Shown here: piece by piece, positions 34,207 to 43,142 of the stretch
Layout: every line of letters begins with the position of its first letter
Position numbering within the stretch: position 1 is the stretch's first letter
Origin: CAZHJE01 sp964532965
GTDB lineage: Bacteria > Patescibacteriota > WWE3 > UBA101185 > UBA10185
DNA: 55,501 nt
Assembly (NCBI GenBank): GCA_964532965.1
Contig: CAZHJE010000002.1
Span: 1 to 55,501, forward strand
Direction: 5' to 3'
Made by a program: the position numbers and the translations under genes
Notes under the pieces: generated by a model
Told to the model about the DNA's origin: nothing
Database searches by the model: none
What the model saw: only the letters and a program-made list of their open reading frames with translations

Positions 34207-35835
34207 TTACAAAGGAAGACCACCATCAAAAAAATCATTTAGATTTTCAGGCAATACTTGGGGGGATGTAGAAAAAACAGGCATTGATACATTTTTATCT
34301 GTCAACTCCCCTACTTCTTTGCCCGTGCTTTTCTTTAATCTTTTTGCTTCATTTACCTCACACTTAATTGCTAACGAAACGCCAAATATTTCTTCTAATA
34401 TACCCTCGATCAATTTTCTATTTTTTGGTGACTCCATTCTATCTTTATGAAATGAATACAAAACCTCAAGCATTAAATAATTACCAGATATAGCTATTGG
34501 GACACTGTTTTTTATTAAAGCATGTATAGAACTATTTTGTTTTAGCACTAGCTTTGAAACTTCTTTCCATTTAGTAGCTAGTTCTTCGGTATTGATTTCT
34601 ATGCATACAGAGTTATATGACATTTTATCAGATATATCTTCCATTTGTGCAACATTGATAGAGGTTTCTAACTTATCTTTTTTGTTATTACTACCACTTT
34701 TTTGTATTTGATTACCTGCTTTAGAAGTATTTGAAGGGCCACTATCGCGTGTATACTCGGTATTTTGCATACTTAGAGAGGTATTATTAGAACAATATGT
34801 GGTTATGGCAATTTCAACAGGTAGCTGTGGGATAACAGACTGCGCTAACTTTTCTGATGCATTTAAAAAAAGTTCGGTTAAATACGCGAGATTATTTGTT
34901 CCTAATGCTCGCGCATTATCTTTCATAATATCTTCGTCATCTTTATCAACACTATCAGGTGATAATAATACAGAAAAAAATAGAAGATTCCTTAAATACA
35001 ATAGATAGTCATAACACCAAACAGATACATCTATACCAATGTCTAAACTTTTATGAAATAAGGATAAAGCTTTTTTTGCATCTCTTTCTATTAACGCCGT
35101 TGTTAAGGCATGATATTGCTCTTGAGAATTTAGCCCCACAAAAGAACTAACCGAAAGATTTCCTTCTACAACTTGTTGAAGTAGTGTTTCGGCATCTCTA
35201 AATCCACCAGATGCCGATTGCGCAATTTTTTTCAAATCTTCTTTTGTTAACGACTCAACTCCTTCTTGTTTAAGTATTTCTTCTAGTTTTTTAATAATCT
35301 GTGGAATAGTAGCCTTTTTAAATTTAAATACCTGGCAACGTGATTTTACTGTATCAGGAATTTTGTGTACCTCTGTTGTACATAATATGAATACCACACG
35401 TTCAGGGGGTTCTTCTAATGTTTTAAGCAAAGCGTTGAATGCCTCGGTAGTTAACATATGTACTTCATCGATAATATAAACTTTGCTCTTACCAAAGGTC
35501 GGTGCCAAATTTATCTTACTTTTAAGCTCTCTAATATCATCAATCCCCCTATTACTTGCCGCATCAATTTCTATTAAATCAGGGAACGATGCTTTGTTTA
35601 TATGCTTACAATTTTCGCACTCATTACATGGATCACCACTTTTTTTTAATTTCTGACAATTTAATGCTTTTGCAAGTATTCTCGCAGTAGTTGTTTTACC
35701 GGTGCCTCTTGACCCAACAAAAAGATAAGCGTGACCTACTTTAGCAGAAAGAACTTGGTTGACTAGTGCCTCTGCAACATCATTTGGCTTGGATATTTCT
35801 GTAAAATTTTTTGGTCTGTATTTAGTATAAAACAT
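34207..35835 (-). CDS. dnaX: DNA polymerase III subunit gamma/tau
   Basis: Clamp-loader ATPase, 542 aa. True start MFYTKYRPKNF at 35835. Walker A GSRGTGKT (41-48), zinc-binding CxxxxxxxxCxxCxxC (ending CNECENCKH), the DEVHML Walker B and LKTLEEPPERVVF sensor segment. After about residue 360 comes a Ser/Asn-rich linker and a small C-terminal domain. TATAAT lies 22 nt before the ATG, giving a short leader with a weak AAGG. Confidence 0.95.
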   Translation of the reverse strand: MFYTKYRPKNFTEISKPNDVAEALVNQVLSAKVGHAYLFVGSRGTGKTTTARILAKALNCQKLKKSGDPCNECENCKHINKASFPDLIEIDAASNRGIDDIRELKSKINLAPTFGKSKVYIIDEVHMLTTEAFNALLKTLEEPPERVVFILCTTEVHKIPDTVKSRCQVFKFKKATIPQIIKKLEEILKQEGVESLTKEDLKKIAQSASGGFRDAETLLQQVVEGNLSVSSFVGLNSQEQYHALTTALIERDAKKALSLFHKSLDIGIDVSVWCYDYLLYLRNLLFFSVLLSPDSVDKDDEDIMKDNARALGTNNLAYLTELFLNASEKLAQSVIPQLPVEIAITTYCSNNTSLSMQNTEYTRDSGPSNTSKAGNQIQKSGSNNKKDKLETSINVAQMEDISDKMSYNSVCIEINTEELATKWKEVSKLVLKQNSSIHALIKNSVPIAISGNYLMLEVLYSFHKDRMESPKNRKLIEGILEEIFGVSLAIKCEVNEAKRLKKSTGKEVGELTDKNVSMPVFSTSPQVLPENLNDFFDGGLPL

Positions 35836-35923
35836 GTGAGAAACCTTAACTAATCTATTATACGATCTAGTAGATGCATATCCACTAATAATGATTCGGA
35901 AATAATTAGTATTCAAGCTCTAA

Positions 35924-36421
35924 TTATTCTGTGATGTCTAAGGGCAAAGAATTTAAAGTTTCCAATTCTGCTGCAGTGAGCTTATTTAGTACATAATTTT
36001 GTACATTATACTTATTTTTTAGGGGTCTACCAATTCCGATGCGCAATCGATTAAAGTCTTTACTTCCTAGCTTTAAAAATATATCTTCAACGCCATGATG
36101 ACCAGCAGAACTGCACCCAAAACACCTTTTTACTCGCCCAAATTCTAAATCAACATCATCGTGAATAACGTATAAATCCGACAAATTGATATTAAAATAC
36201 GAAACTACTTTTAAAACTGATTTGCCCGATTCGTTCATAAATGTTGCAGGCTTCAAAAGTATTATAGCGTCATTTTTTGCTATTTTTCCAAAAAATTTCG
36301 TTTCGTTTTGCCAAGATATCTTGTTTTCACTAGCAATCCTATCTACAAGCACAAAACCAACATTGTGTTTTGTATTCATATAGTCTTTTCCGGGATTTCC
36401 AAGCCCAACAATTAACTTCAT
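35924..36421 (-). CDS. pth: Peptidyl-tRNA hydrolase
   Basis: 165 aa, slightly shorter than the usual 185-195. It frees tRNA from drop-off peptides. The signature VGLGNPGKDYMNTKHNVGF carries N9 and catalytic H19; ATFMNESGKSV and VIHDDVDLEFG supply the other active-site Asn and Asp. GRPLKNKYNVQNYVL follows. Two nt after ybeY in the same operon. Confidence 0.95.
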   Translation of the reverse strand: MKLIVGLGNPGKDYMNTKHNVGFVLVDRIASENKISWQNETKFFGKIAKNDAIILLKPATFMNESGKSVLKVVSYFNINLSDLYVIHDDVDLEFGRVKRCFGCSSAGHHGVEDIFLKLGSKDFNRLRIGIGRPLKNKYNVQNYVLNKLTAAELETLNSLPLDITE

Positions 36422-36423
36422 TA

Positions 36424-36738
36424 TTATTCAACCTTCTTACCGTGTACATGGGTATCATCATCTGGATGATGTACGCCAAGTAAGTGTAATACACCATGCG
36501 CTACTAGCTCCGCTATTTCGTGTTCTAAATCATTCCCGTATTTTTTTGCTTGTCTTTTCGCTTGTCCCGCACTTACTATAATGTCACCTAAATAAAACGT
36601 ACCATCCTCTAACTCCTCATTCATGTTAAATGAAAGCACATCAGTAGGGTAATTTCTATTAAAAAACTTCTTGTTTAGAGAGGTTATTTCTTTATCATCA
36701 GATACTCTAATAGAAATGTGTAATGGCTTTTTGAACAT
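36424..36738 (-). CDS. ybeY: rRNA maturation endoribonuclease YbeY, short form
   Basis: The zinc site HGVLHLLGVHHPDD matches HGxLHLxGxDH except that the Asp before the third His is His. NRNYPTDVLSFNM and LGDIIVSAGQAK are also typical. 104 aa against about 150 normally; the N-terminal strands are missing. Probably still the 16S rRNA 3'-end factor. Nine nt after yqeY. Confidence 0.9.
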   Translation of the reverse strand: MFKKPLHISIRVSDDKEITSLNKKFFNRNYPTDVLSFNMNEELEDGTFYLGDIIVSAGQAKRQAKKYGNDLEHEIAELVAHGVLHLLGVHHPDDDTHVHGKKVE

Positions 36739-36747
36739 GATTTGTAG

Positions 36748-37047
36748 TCAAACTTTTGGGGTGAATTTTTTATAGTATTCTTCTAATATTTCTAGCTCTG
36801 CTTGCTCCTTATCGACAAGATCTTGTCTATTCCCTTTTGTATATTCTTCAATAGATTGATTGTGTTGTTTAATTAATTTTTTAATAACAGCAACAACATC
36901 AGCATCAGACAATTCTCTGCCTTCACTTTTAACTTCTATCTGTTTGTAATTTATTTTAGAGATTAAAAAACGTACAGTAGAAGTCTTTAAAACATTTTTT
37001 TCTTTTAGAGCGCTAATCAAATCTTTCTTAATAAGATCAATAAGCAT
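36748..37047 (-). CDS. YqeY/GatB-C-terminal-like protein, short form
   Basis: 99 aa; usual YqeY is about 148 aa. Helical throughout, with LKEKNVLKTSTVRFLISKI and GRELSDADVVAVIKKLIKQH, the first YqeY subdomain. The conserved C-terminal tail is absent after YYKKFTPKV. The full family resembles the tRNA-binding tail of GatB; its role is uncertain. It directly follows rpsU, the same order as in many bacteria. Confidence 0.85.
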   Translation of the reverse strand: MLIDLIKKDLISALKEKNVLKTSTVRFLISKINYKQIEVKSEGRELSDADVVAVIKKLIKQHNQSIEEYTKGNRQDLVDKEQAELEILEEYYKKFTPKV

Positions 37048-37236
37048 TTAGTTTATCCTTTTGTTATCTAACCAAATTTTTCTAGCCTTTTCTTTAACTT
37101 TTTCGGCTTTAATCTCGCTTGGCTTTCTATAATGTTTTCTTTTAGTTAGTTCTTTAATAATTCCTGCTGTTGCCTTATTAAATCTTCTTAATGCTTGCTC
37201 TAACGATTCTCCATTTCTAACCTTGACTTTTGTCAT
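37048..37236 (-). CDS. rpsU: Ribosomal protein bS21
   Basis: 62 aa, rich in Lys/Arg. VKVRNGESLEQALRRFNKA is the bS21 N-terminal signature, followed by RKHYRKPSEIKAEKVKEKAR. It sits near the anti-Shine-Dalgarno of 16S rRNA. A GGAGGTG box lies about 12 nt before the ATG. Confidence 0.95.
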   Translation of the reverse strand: MTKVKVRNGESLEQALRRFNKATAGIIKELTKRKHYRKPSEIKAEKVKEKARKIWLDNKRIN

Positions 37237-37281
37237 GGTTTATAAAACACCTCCAAAAATGATTTTTTAAATATTTAAACT

Positions 37282-37626
37282 TTAACTAGCCCCGCCCGGT
37301 TCTGATTCACTTCCACCCATAATATGGAAATGCTCGTGCTCAAAGTGATTGTAACCCGCTCCATTATTTACTAACTTATAGCCTGTTTTGTCAAGACCTA
37401 ATTTTATTATGGTTTTATAAATTACTTGGAACATTTCATCCCAATAATTTTCTTTAGCGTATCCACCAGAAATTGTGTCTTTCTTTTCGCGATGCACTTT
37501 ATCTAATACCAACACATGAACTGGCGCTACCGGATACTTATTTTTTATAACCAAAAAAGCATTCGTATCTAAAATAACGCTAGCTGGTGCTTTTTTATTT
37601 ACAATGTCACAAAATAAGCATTGCAC
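37282..37626 (-). CDS. HIT-family nucleotide hydrolase/transferase
   Basis: 114 aa. It starts CLFCDIVNKKAPASV and ends with the histidine triad HEHFHIMGG. A purine-nucleotide phosphoramidase or diadenosine hydrolase role is usual for the family. The GTG start at 37626 is supported by TATAAT 6 nt upstream on the minus strand, so the mRNA should be leaderless. Confidence 0.93.
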   Translation of the reverse strand: MQCLFCDIVNKKAPASVILDTNAFLVIKNKYPVAPVHVLVLDKVHREKKDTISGGYAKENYWDEMFQVIYKTIIKLGLDKTGYKLVNNGAGYNHFEHEHFHIMGGSESEPGGAS

Positions 37627-37632
37627 GAATTT

Positions 37633-37641
37633 ATTATAACA
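37633..37641 (-). promoter_or_regulatory. HIT gene promoter, leaderless GTG type
   Basis: Minus-strand extended -10 TGTTATAAT (hexamer 37638-37633), 6 nt before GTG 37626. Confidence 0.65.
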
Positions 37642-37645
37642 GGTC

Positions 37646-38794
37646 TCAAAATATTCTGCTAATATCTCTAATACTTACCAAAACCATCAATGTAAGTAAT
37701 ATCAGAATACCTACTTGATGAACTTTTGTTTCAAAACGAGGGCTAATTTTTCTTTTAGTTATAGCCTCAATTAATATAAACACAACCCTACCTCCATCAA
37801 GTGCAGGGAAAGGAAACAGATTTATAATCGCTAACCCAACAGATAGCATGCTTACTAAATCTATTAGGGTTAGCAGTGTGAACATACTAATGCCATCATA
37901 ATCTAAAATGCCTGAAACAACAGAAAAAATCCCAAGAGGGCCTGCTATGCCAGATGAAACGGTACTAAAATCTTTTTCTCTTAACGATGTGCTTATTAAA
38001 TCTTTAAAAGTGTGTAGAGATAACCCAAGTATGTTGTATGTATGCATAGGGCCGACAAATAATTTTTGGGTCGTGGATTCGTACGTAATTGTGCTTGTTT
38101 TACCCATATAAATGCCTATTATTCCATCTCCGGCATCATCTGCAGTGGGAATCACTGTAACATGTCTAAGCTCTGGATTAAGTGATCTAATATTCTTAAT
38201 AATTACTGTAGTACTCTCCCCTACGCGGTCTTTTAGTAACTTTCTAACATCAGATGATGTATAAACAGGACTACCATTTATTTCTAAAAGCGAATCTCCT
38301 AAAGCCAATTCTGCCTGCGCTGCTGGAGAGTTAGGTTCAATAGAAACAATTACAGCGGGTGCGGTAGTAACATTCCCAAATTTAAAATTATAGTCATAAA
38401 GCATTGGTAATGAAAATGATTTAAAACCTGATATAAAAAAGAAAATGTAATATAAAAATACAGCAAGTAATATATTCATAAATACACCTGCACACAGGAT
38501 ACTGAGTCTTCTTAGTGGAGATTTGGCATTAAAGTTATTAGGATCATTGGCTATGTTTTTTAGTTCTTCTGGATCATCAATATCTTCACCGGTTAACTTA
38601 ACAAAGCCACCAAAAGGCAGTAGGTTAATGGAATAAAGTGTTTCTCCTAACTTTTTACCCAATATTCTAGGGGGCAATCCAAATCCAAATTCTTCAACAC
38701 GCACACCATTTTTTTTTGCTGCTAAAAAATGCCCAAATTCGTGTACAAGGACTAAAATCGACAATATTAAGATAAATAGTATTACTGCTAACAT
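37646..38794 (-). CDS. rseP: Site-2 protease RseP/RasP
   Basis: Intramembrane zinc protease, 382 aa. HEFGH (18-22) lies in the first membrane helix, a PDZ domain is in the middle (about 150-200, ALGDSLLEINGSPVYT), and NLFPFPALDGG gives the third ligand in a later helix. It cuts membrane-anchored regulators or signal-peptide remnants. It lies after rpsB-tsf-frr, the place often held by frr-uppS-dxr-rseP in other bacteria; the isoprenoid genes are missing here. Confidence 0.93.
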   Translation of the reverse strand: MLAVILFILILSILVLVHEFGHFLAAKKNGVRVEEFGFGLPPRILGKKLGETLYSINLLPFGGFVKLTGEDIDDPEELKNIANDPNNFNAKSPLRRLSILCAGVFMNILLAVFLYYIFFFISGFKSFSLPMLYDYNFKFGNVTTAPAVIVSIEPNSPAAQAELALGDSLLEINGSPVYTSSDVRKLLKDRVGESTTVIIKNIRSLNPELRHVTVIPTADDAGDGIIGIYMGKTSTITYESTTQKLFVGPMHTYNILGLSLHTFKDLISTSLREKDFSTVSSGIAGPLGIFSVVSGILDYDGISMFTLLTLIDLVSMLSVGLAIINLFPFPALDGGRVVFILIEAITKRKISPRFETKVHQVGILILLTLMVLVSIRDISRIF

Positions 38795-38825
38795 AATTAT
38801 TTAGAAAAAGTATACTACATTAATA

Positions 38826-39374
38826 CTATATATTAAGTAGTTCTGTCTTTTTATCTTCGCCTAATGTTTCGGCTATTGCTGTAAACTCTTTAACCGTTTC
38901 TTCAATCTTCTCTTTTTTCATAAATTTATCATCTTCACCAAACTCTTTGTTAGCAAAGGCATTGTCAATGGATTTCATTGCGTCTTGCCTAATATTTCGC
39001 ATTGCATTTTTTACCTCTTCAACTTTGGTAGCGGCAAGTTTTGCAAATTCTTTTCTTCTTTCTTCTGTCAAAGGAGGGATGGGGATAATCAGCACATCAT
39101 TCTTAACTGCTGGGTTTAGATTTAACTCGCTTTCTCTAATTGCTTTAGAGACTACTTCTACTATTGATCTATCCCACAAACTAATTTGAAGCGTTTGAGG
39201 ATCTAATGTCGATATGGTGCCAAGTTCTTTGATACTCATTAACGATCCATACACATTCACTTTAATTGAATCAAAAACCGAAGAAGAAACCCTACCTGTC
39301 CTAATTTGTGCTAACTCCCCTTTTAAGAATTCTATAGATGCATTTAATCTAGCTTTTAATTCAGATATTTCCAT
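38826..39374 (-). CDS. frr: Ribosome recycling factor
   Basis: 182 aa, full length. The three-helix bundle with QIRTGRVSSSVFDSIKVNVYG and IPIPPLTEERRKEFAKLA is the RRF signature. With EF-G it splits post-termination ribosomes. 14 nt after tsf. The pyrH gene commonly found between tsf and frr is absent. Confidence 0.96.
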   Translation of the reverse strand: MEISELKARLNASIEFLKGELAQIRTGRVSSSVFDSIKVNVYGSLMSIKELGTISTLDPQTLQISLWDRSIVEVVSKAIRESELNLNPAVKNDVLIIPIPPLTEERRKEFAKLAATKVEEVKNAMRNIRQDAMKSIDNAFANKEFGEDDKFMKKEKIEETVKEFTAIAETLGEDKKTELLNI

Positions 39375-39388
39375 AAATATATTTTACA

Positions 39389-39844
39389 CTATCTAACTGA
39401 AAATCTGGCAAATTCCTTAATCTCAATATTTTCACCAAGTTTTGCAATGGTTTCTTTAACTAAATCTTTTATTTTTTTTGAGCCGTCTCTTATGTATTCA
39501 GCATCCAAAAGATCTCGTATTTCTACATAATCTTCTGTACAAACTTGCAACGCTACTTCATTGCAAAGAGTTTTAAAATCGTCTGTTTTAGCTACAAAGT
39601 CTGTTTCACAAGCAATAAATACTAAACTACCGACCTTACCACCAGCATGTATATAGGCATGGACTAAACCGTCTTTTGTTACTCTTTCTGCTTTTTTTTC
39701 TGCTTTTGCGAGTCCTTTTTTAACTAACGCTGCTTTTGCTTTTTCATAATCACCTTCCGCTGCAGTCAAAGCCTCTTTAACTTCTAATACACCAGCACCT
39801 GTTTCATCTCTTAATTTTTTAATTAACTCAACATTAATGCTCAT
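39389..39844 (-). CDS. tsf: Elongation factor Ts, short form
   Basis: 151 aa against 200-290 usually. The UBA-like N-terminus IKKLRDETGAGVLEVKEAL and TDFVAKTDDFK, the EF-Tu-contacting motif, are intact. The second core subdomain and coiled-coil are missing or reduced. It exchanges GDP on EF-Tu. Overlaps rpsB by 4 nt. Confidence 0.94.
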   Translation of the reverse strand: MSINVELIKKLRDETGAGVLEVKEALTAAEGDYEKAKAALVKKGLAKAEKKAERVTKDGLVHAYIHAGGKVGSLVFIACETDFVAKTDDFKTLCNEVALQVCTEDYVEIRDLLDAEYIRDGSKKIKDLVKETIAKLGENIEIKEFARFSVR

Positions 39845-40740
39845 TGCCCCTCCTTGTTTGAATTTAAAACCTCTTCGTTATTGCCTTCGTTGCTTTGTAC
39901 ATCTTTGATTGCTTTTTTACCCGCAACCTCAGTTACAACAGAAGATTCTGTCATAGACACTTTTAATGGTGTTTCTTGGCTAGGCACATCTTTTTTCTTT
40001 TCTTCTGCCTTTTTTTCAACTTTGGTTTCTTTTGCTAATTTTTCAGAATATATTTTATAACCTGCCTCTACTGCATCTGCAATTGCTTTAGTTATTACAA
40101 CAATGGCCTTAATTGCATCATCGTTTCCTGGAATAACATGTGTAATACCTTCTGGATTTGTATTTGTATCTACAAGCGCGACTACTCCAGCACCATAAGA
40201 ATTAGCCTCTGAAATTGCTGTTTTTTCTCTTTTTGCATCAATTACAAAAAGTGCACTTGGTGTACCTTTAATACCTACCAGTCCGCCGACCGATGCTTTT
40301 AATTTTTCAATTTTTCTGTCAATCAAAAGTCTTTCTTTTTTTGTATACATTTTGAAACCATCTTGTTCTTTTCTTTTTAAAAGCAAAAGGTACTTATCTA
40401 CACTTCTTTTAATTTCAGGAAGGTTAGTTATTGTTCCGCCCAACCATCTTTGTGAAACATAAAGGGCACCGCTTCTTTGTGCCTCTGCTAAAACAACCTC
40501 ACCTGCTTGTCTTTTTGTACCAACAAATATTATTTGGCCACCTTCGGAAGCAATTTTAAATAAATACTCACATGCATTTTTTAAAGCTTCTTCTGTTTTT
40601 TCTAAATCAATAATATGCACATCATTTTTTACAGAAAAGATATATTTTTCCATTTTAGGATGCCATCTTCTTACCTGATGTCCAAAATGAACACCTGCAT
40701 CCAATAATTCTTTAATTTTAGGAACCTTGTAGTTACTCAT
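39841..40740 (-). CDS. rpsB: Ribosomal protein uS2 with charged C-terminal tail
   Basis: The uS2 core (about residues 1-235) has LLDAGVHFGHQVRRWHPKM, QRWLGGTITN and DTNTNPEGITHVIPGNDDA. The tail of about 60 aa is Lys/Glu/Ser-rich and likely disordered. Heads the rpsB-tsf-frr-rseP run. No clear Shine-Dalgarno; its upstream region carries an inverted repeat (40840-40871). Confidence 0.95.
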   Translation of the reverse strand: MSNYKVPKIKELLDAGVHFGHQVRRWHPKMEKYIFSVKNDVHIIDLEKTEEALKNACEYLFKIASEGGQIIFVGTKRQAGEVVLAEAQRSGALYVSQRWLGGTITNLPEIKRSVDKYLLLLKRKEQDGFKMYTKKERLLIDRKIEKLKASVGGLVGIKGTPSALFVIDAKREKTAISEANSYGAGVVALVDTNTNPEGITHVIPGNDDAIKAIVVITKAIADAVEAGYKIYSEKLAKETKVEKKAEEKKKDVPSQETPLKVSMTESSVVTEVAGKKAIKDVQSNEGNNEEVLNSNKEGQ

Positions 40741-40839
40741 ATTTTTTTATCTTTTTTATTTTGGAGAATATTAACAAGCAAACGTAGCTATATAAATATT
40801 CCCTTTTAATTTTGTACTTGTATATTTCTTAAGCACTCA

Positions 40840-40871
40840 CTTGATGGTACATCGTACCAGGGATTATCAAG
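40840..40871. repeat. Inverted repeat between rpsB and dcd
   Basis: CTTGAT (40840-40845) pairs with ATCAAG (40866-40871), and inside it TGGTAC-ATC-GTACCA. It can fold in the leader of the rpsB transcript (possible uS2 autoregulatory site) or act as an operator for both divergent genes. The rest of 40741-40933 shows only AT-rich promoter-like sequence. Confidence 0.5.
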
Positions 40872-40921
40872 AAACATACAGAGATTAGCACATGCGTATT
40901 TTTTTTACAAGGCTATGATGT

Positions 40922-40927
40922 TATAAT
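40922..40927 (+). promoter_or_regulatory. dcd promoter -10, leaderless GTG type
   Basis: Consensus TATAAT ending 6 nt before GTG 40934; with no room for a Shine-Dalgarno it also decides the GTG start. Confidence 0.65.
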
Positions 40928-40933
40928 CACAAG

Positions 40934-41470
40934 GTGATTTTATCGGACACACAAATACTGGAGGAAATAAAAAAAGGAAATATTGTTATTGAACCTTTTT
41001 CTAGAAGTATGCTAGGTACAAATTCTTACGATGTACACCTTGGTAAGACACTAGCAATTTATAAGAATCACATATTAGATGCAAAACAACATAATACCGT
41101 TGAATATATTGAGATTCCAAAAGAAGGTTATGTGCTACACCCAAGTACACTTTATTTAGGAACTACTCTAGAATATACCGAAACACATAAACACGTACCA
41201 TTTTTAGAAGGAAAATCTAGCACAGGTAGACTCGGTATAAACATACATGCAACAGCCGGAAAAGGCGATGTAGGGTTCTGTAACTATTGGACATTGGAGC
41301 TTTATTGCATACAGCCGGTCAGAATATATACCAATATGCCTATAGGCCAACTTATATACTTTTCTGTACTTGGCAAAGTACAAACACTATATAAGGATAA
41401 AAAATCAGCAAAATATACACAAAAAATACATAAACCTATAGAATCTATGCTTTGGAAAAACAAGTTTTAG
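40934..41470 (+). CDS. dcd: dCTP deaminase
   Basis: 178 aa, trimeric dUTPase-fold enzyme. GKSSTGRLGINIHATAGKGD and GFCNYWTLELY (catalytic Glu) match dCTP deaminase; NMPIGQLIYF is the C-terminal signature. It makes dUTP, or dUMP if bifunctional, feeding ThyX directly downstream. GTG start. Confidence 0.93.
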   Translation: MILSDTQILEEIKKGNIVIEPFSRSMLGTNSYDVHLGKTLAIYKNHILDAKQHNTVEYIEIPKEGYVLHPSTLYLGTTLEYTETHKHVPFLEGKSSTGRLGINIHATAGKGDVGFCNYWTLELYCIQPVRIYTNMPIGQLIYFSVLGKVQTLYKDKKSAKYTQKIHKPIESMLWKNKF

Positions 41471-41514
41471 ACCTTAAACTAATTAGCATTGCTTGTATAA
41501 GGATTTTTGTATTG

Positions 41515-41520
41515 TATAAT
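41515..41520 (+). promoter_or_regulatory. thyX-glyA promoter -10, leaderless type
   Basis: TATAAT with TTGTAT 16 bp upstream (41493-41498). It ends 8 nt before ATG 41529, which favours that ATG over the in-frame TTG at 41523. Confidence 0.6.
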
Positions 41521-41528
41521 CGTTGAGC

Positions 41529-43142
41529 ATGCAAGCTAAAAAAAAGAAAAGCAACAACCCTCTTAATTTCTTTTTCACTAATTTAGATAAAAATATTTTC
41601 ATATTAAAGAACATGCCCGAAGTCTTAAAAGGGGCATTGCTTTCTAGATACTCAAGATCTTCTAAACCCCTAAGACAACTGTTTTTAGAAGAATACTTGA
41701 ATAGCACTGAACTAAATATACAAAAAACACAAAAAAACCTTGATTTTAATGCTGACAACCTAACAAATACCGAGAAAGCAAAGAACTTCTACAGGAAATG
41801 GCTCGCTATGTATGGCGATGATTCTATAGCGGAGTTAGGGGGTATTCACATAGGCATCGAAAATATCAGTGTGCTTGCAACAAAAAGCATTGAAGACAGA
41901 AGAATAGGTATTTCCCCTCTTGAAAAGTCGACAAGGTATGTTAGATATGATGATAAAGAAAATGGAAAATATAAATACTATGTAGGAAAAGACATCCAAG
42001 AATCAGGGTTTTATAAAGAATATGTTAAAACAATGGATATATTATTTGACACTTACAGCAATTTAATGGAGCCGATGATGGAATACTTTAGAAAAACATA
42101 CCCAAAACCAGATACCATTACAGACAATGCCTATAATACATCTATTAGAGCAAAGTCCTGCGACACACTTAGAGGACTCCTACCACTAGCAACACTAACT
42201 AATATGGGTATTTTTGCAAATGGGCGGGCTATAGAATACTGCCTTACAAGGCTTTATGCAGATCCTCTTTTTGAAGCAACTGAAATTGGTGCGGACATGC
42301 ATGTAGAAGTTAAAAAAATCATGGAAAATTTTGTTGAACGAATTGATTCTGAAAAAGGATCCCAATATATTGATTATTTAAAAAAAACACAAAACTTACT
42401 AGAAAAAAACGGCAAAAAATATGTTAGTAAAATAAAAAACGAACCTGGCAAAACCTCAGTAATCCTTTTAGATTATGATAGGGATGCATTAAATAAGATA
42501 ATTACTAGTATTTTATATACAACTATAAAAGGGTCATATAAAGACCTAAAAAAGCATGTATTAGGTCTGTCGGTAGATAACAAAAATAAAATTTTGAATG
42601 ACTATGTAAAACTTAGAGGTGGTAGATGGCATAAAGTTGGAAAAGCATTTGAAGAAACCTATTACACGTTCGAGATTGTCTCTGACATTGGAGCATATAA
42701 GGATTTACAAAGGCATAGAATGACAAGTATACATAAACAACTGTTTGGTACCGAACTTGGATACGAAATACCCGAGGATGTTATAAGTGCCGGCTATAAG
42801 AAAGATTATGATAATGCAATGGAAGCAAGCAATATGTTATATAAAAAAATCAAAAAAAGTAACCCAACTATTGCTCAATACATTGCTTGTCACGGTAATT
42901 TCTGCAGATGGCGTGTAAAATTAAACTTACGGGAAGTATTCCATTTATGTGAATTGCGAAGTTCACCGCAAGGACATCCAAGCTATAGAAAAATTGCCCA
43001 AAAAATATATTTACTGGTCAAAAAAGTACAACCTGATATCGGCAATACTATTAAGTTTGTTAATCTGTCGGAACCTGGGCTAGAAAGACTTTCTGCAGAA
43101 GTTAGAAAAGAAAAAAAATTAGACCAATTAGGTATGCTATGA
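41529..43142 (+). CDS. thyX: Tandem-domain ThyX-type thymidylate synthase
   Basis: 538 aa, about twice ordinary ThyX. Domain 1 (about 20-270) has DRRIGISPLEKSTRY (D123 onward), a variant of RHRxxSxNExSxRY, and RAKSCDTLRGLLP. Domain 2 (about 310-530) has RHRMTSIHKQLFG (R395-H396-R397) and CELRSSPQGHPSYR. Each looks partly degenerate, so the two halves may form one FAD/dUMP site between them. It methylates dUMP with methylene-THF, made by GlyA encoded next (4-nt overlap). Known as a double-size family in Patescibacteria. Confidence 0.85.
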   Translation: MQAKKKKSNNPLNFFFTNLDKNIFILKNMPEVLKGALLSRYSRSSKPLRQLFLEEYLNSTELNIQKTQKNLDFNADNLTNTEKAKNFYRKWLAMYGDDSIAELGGIHIGIENISVLATKSIEDRRIGISPLEKSTRYVRYDDKENGKYKYYVGKDIQESGFYKEYVKTMDILFDTYSNLMEPMMEYFRKTYPKPDTITDNAYNTSIRAKSCDTLRGLLPLATLTNMGIFANGRAIEYCLTRLYADPLFEATEIGADMHVEVKKIMENFVERIDSEKGSQYIDYLKKTQNLLEKNGKKYVSKIKNEPGKTSVILLDYDRDALNKIITSILYTTIKGSYKDLKKHVLGLSVDNKNKILNDYVKLRGGRWHKVGKAFEETYYTFEIVSDIGAYKDLQRHRMTSIHKQLFGTELGYEIPEDVISAGYKKDYDNAMEASNMLYKKIKKSNPTIAQYIACHGNFCRWRVKLNLREVFHLCELRSSPQGHPSYRKIAQKIYLLVKKVQPDIGNTIKFVNLSEPGLERLSAEVRKEKKLDQLGML

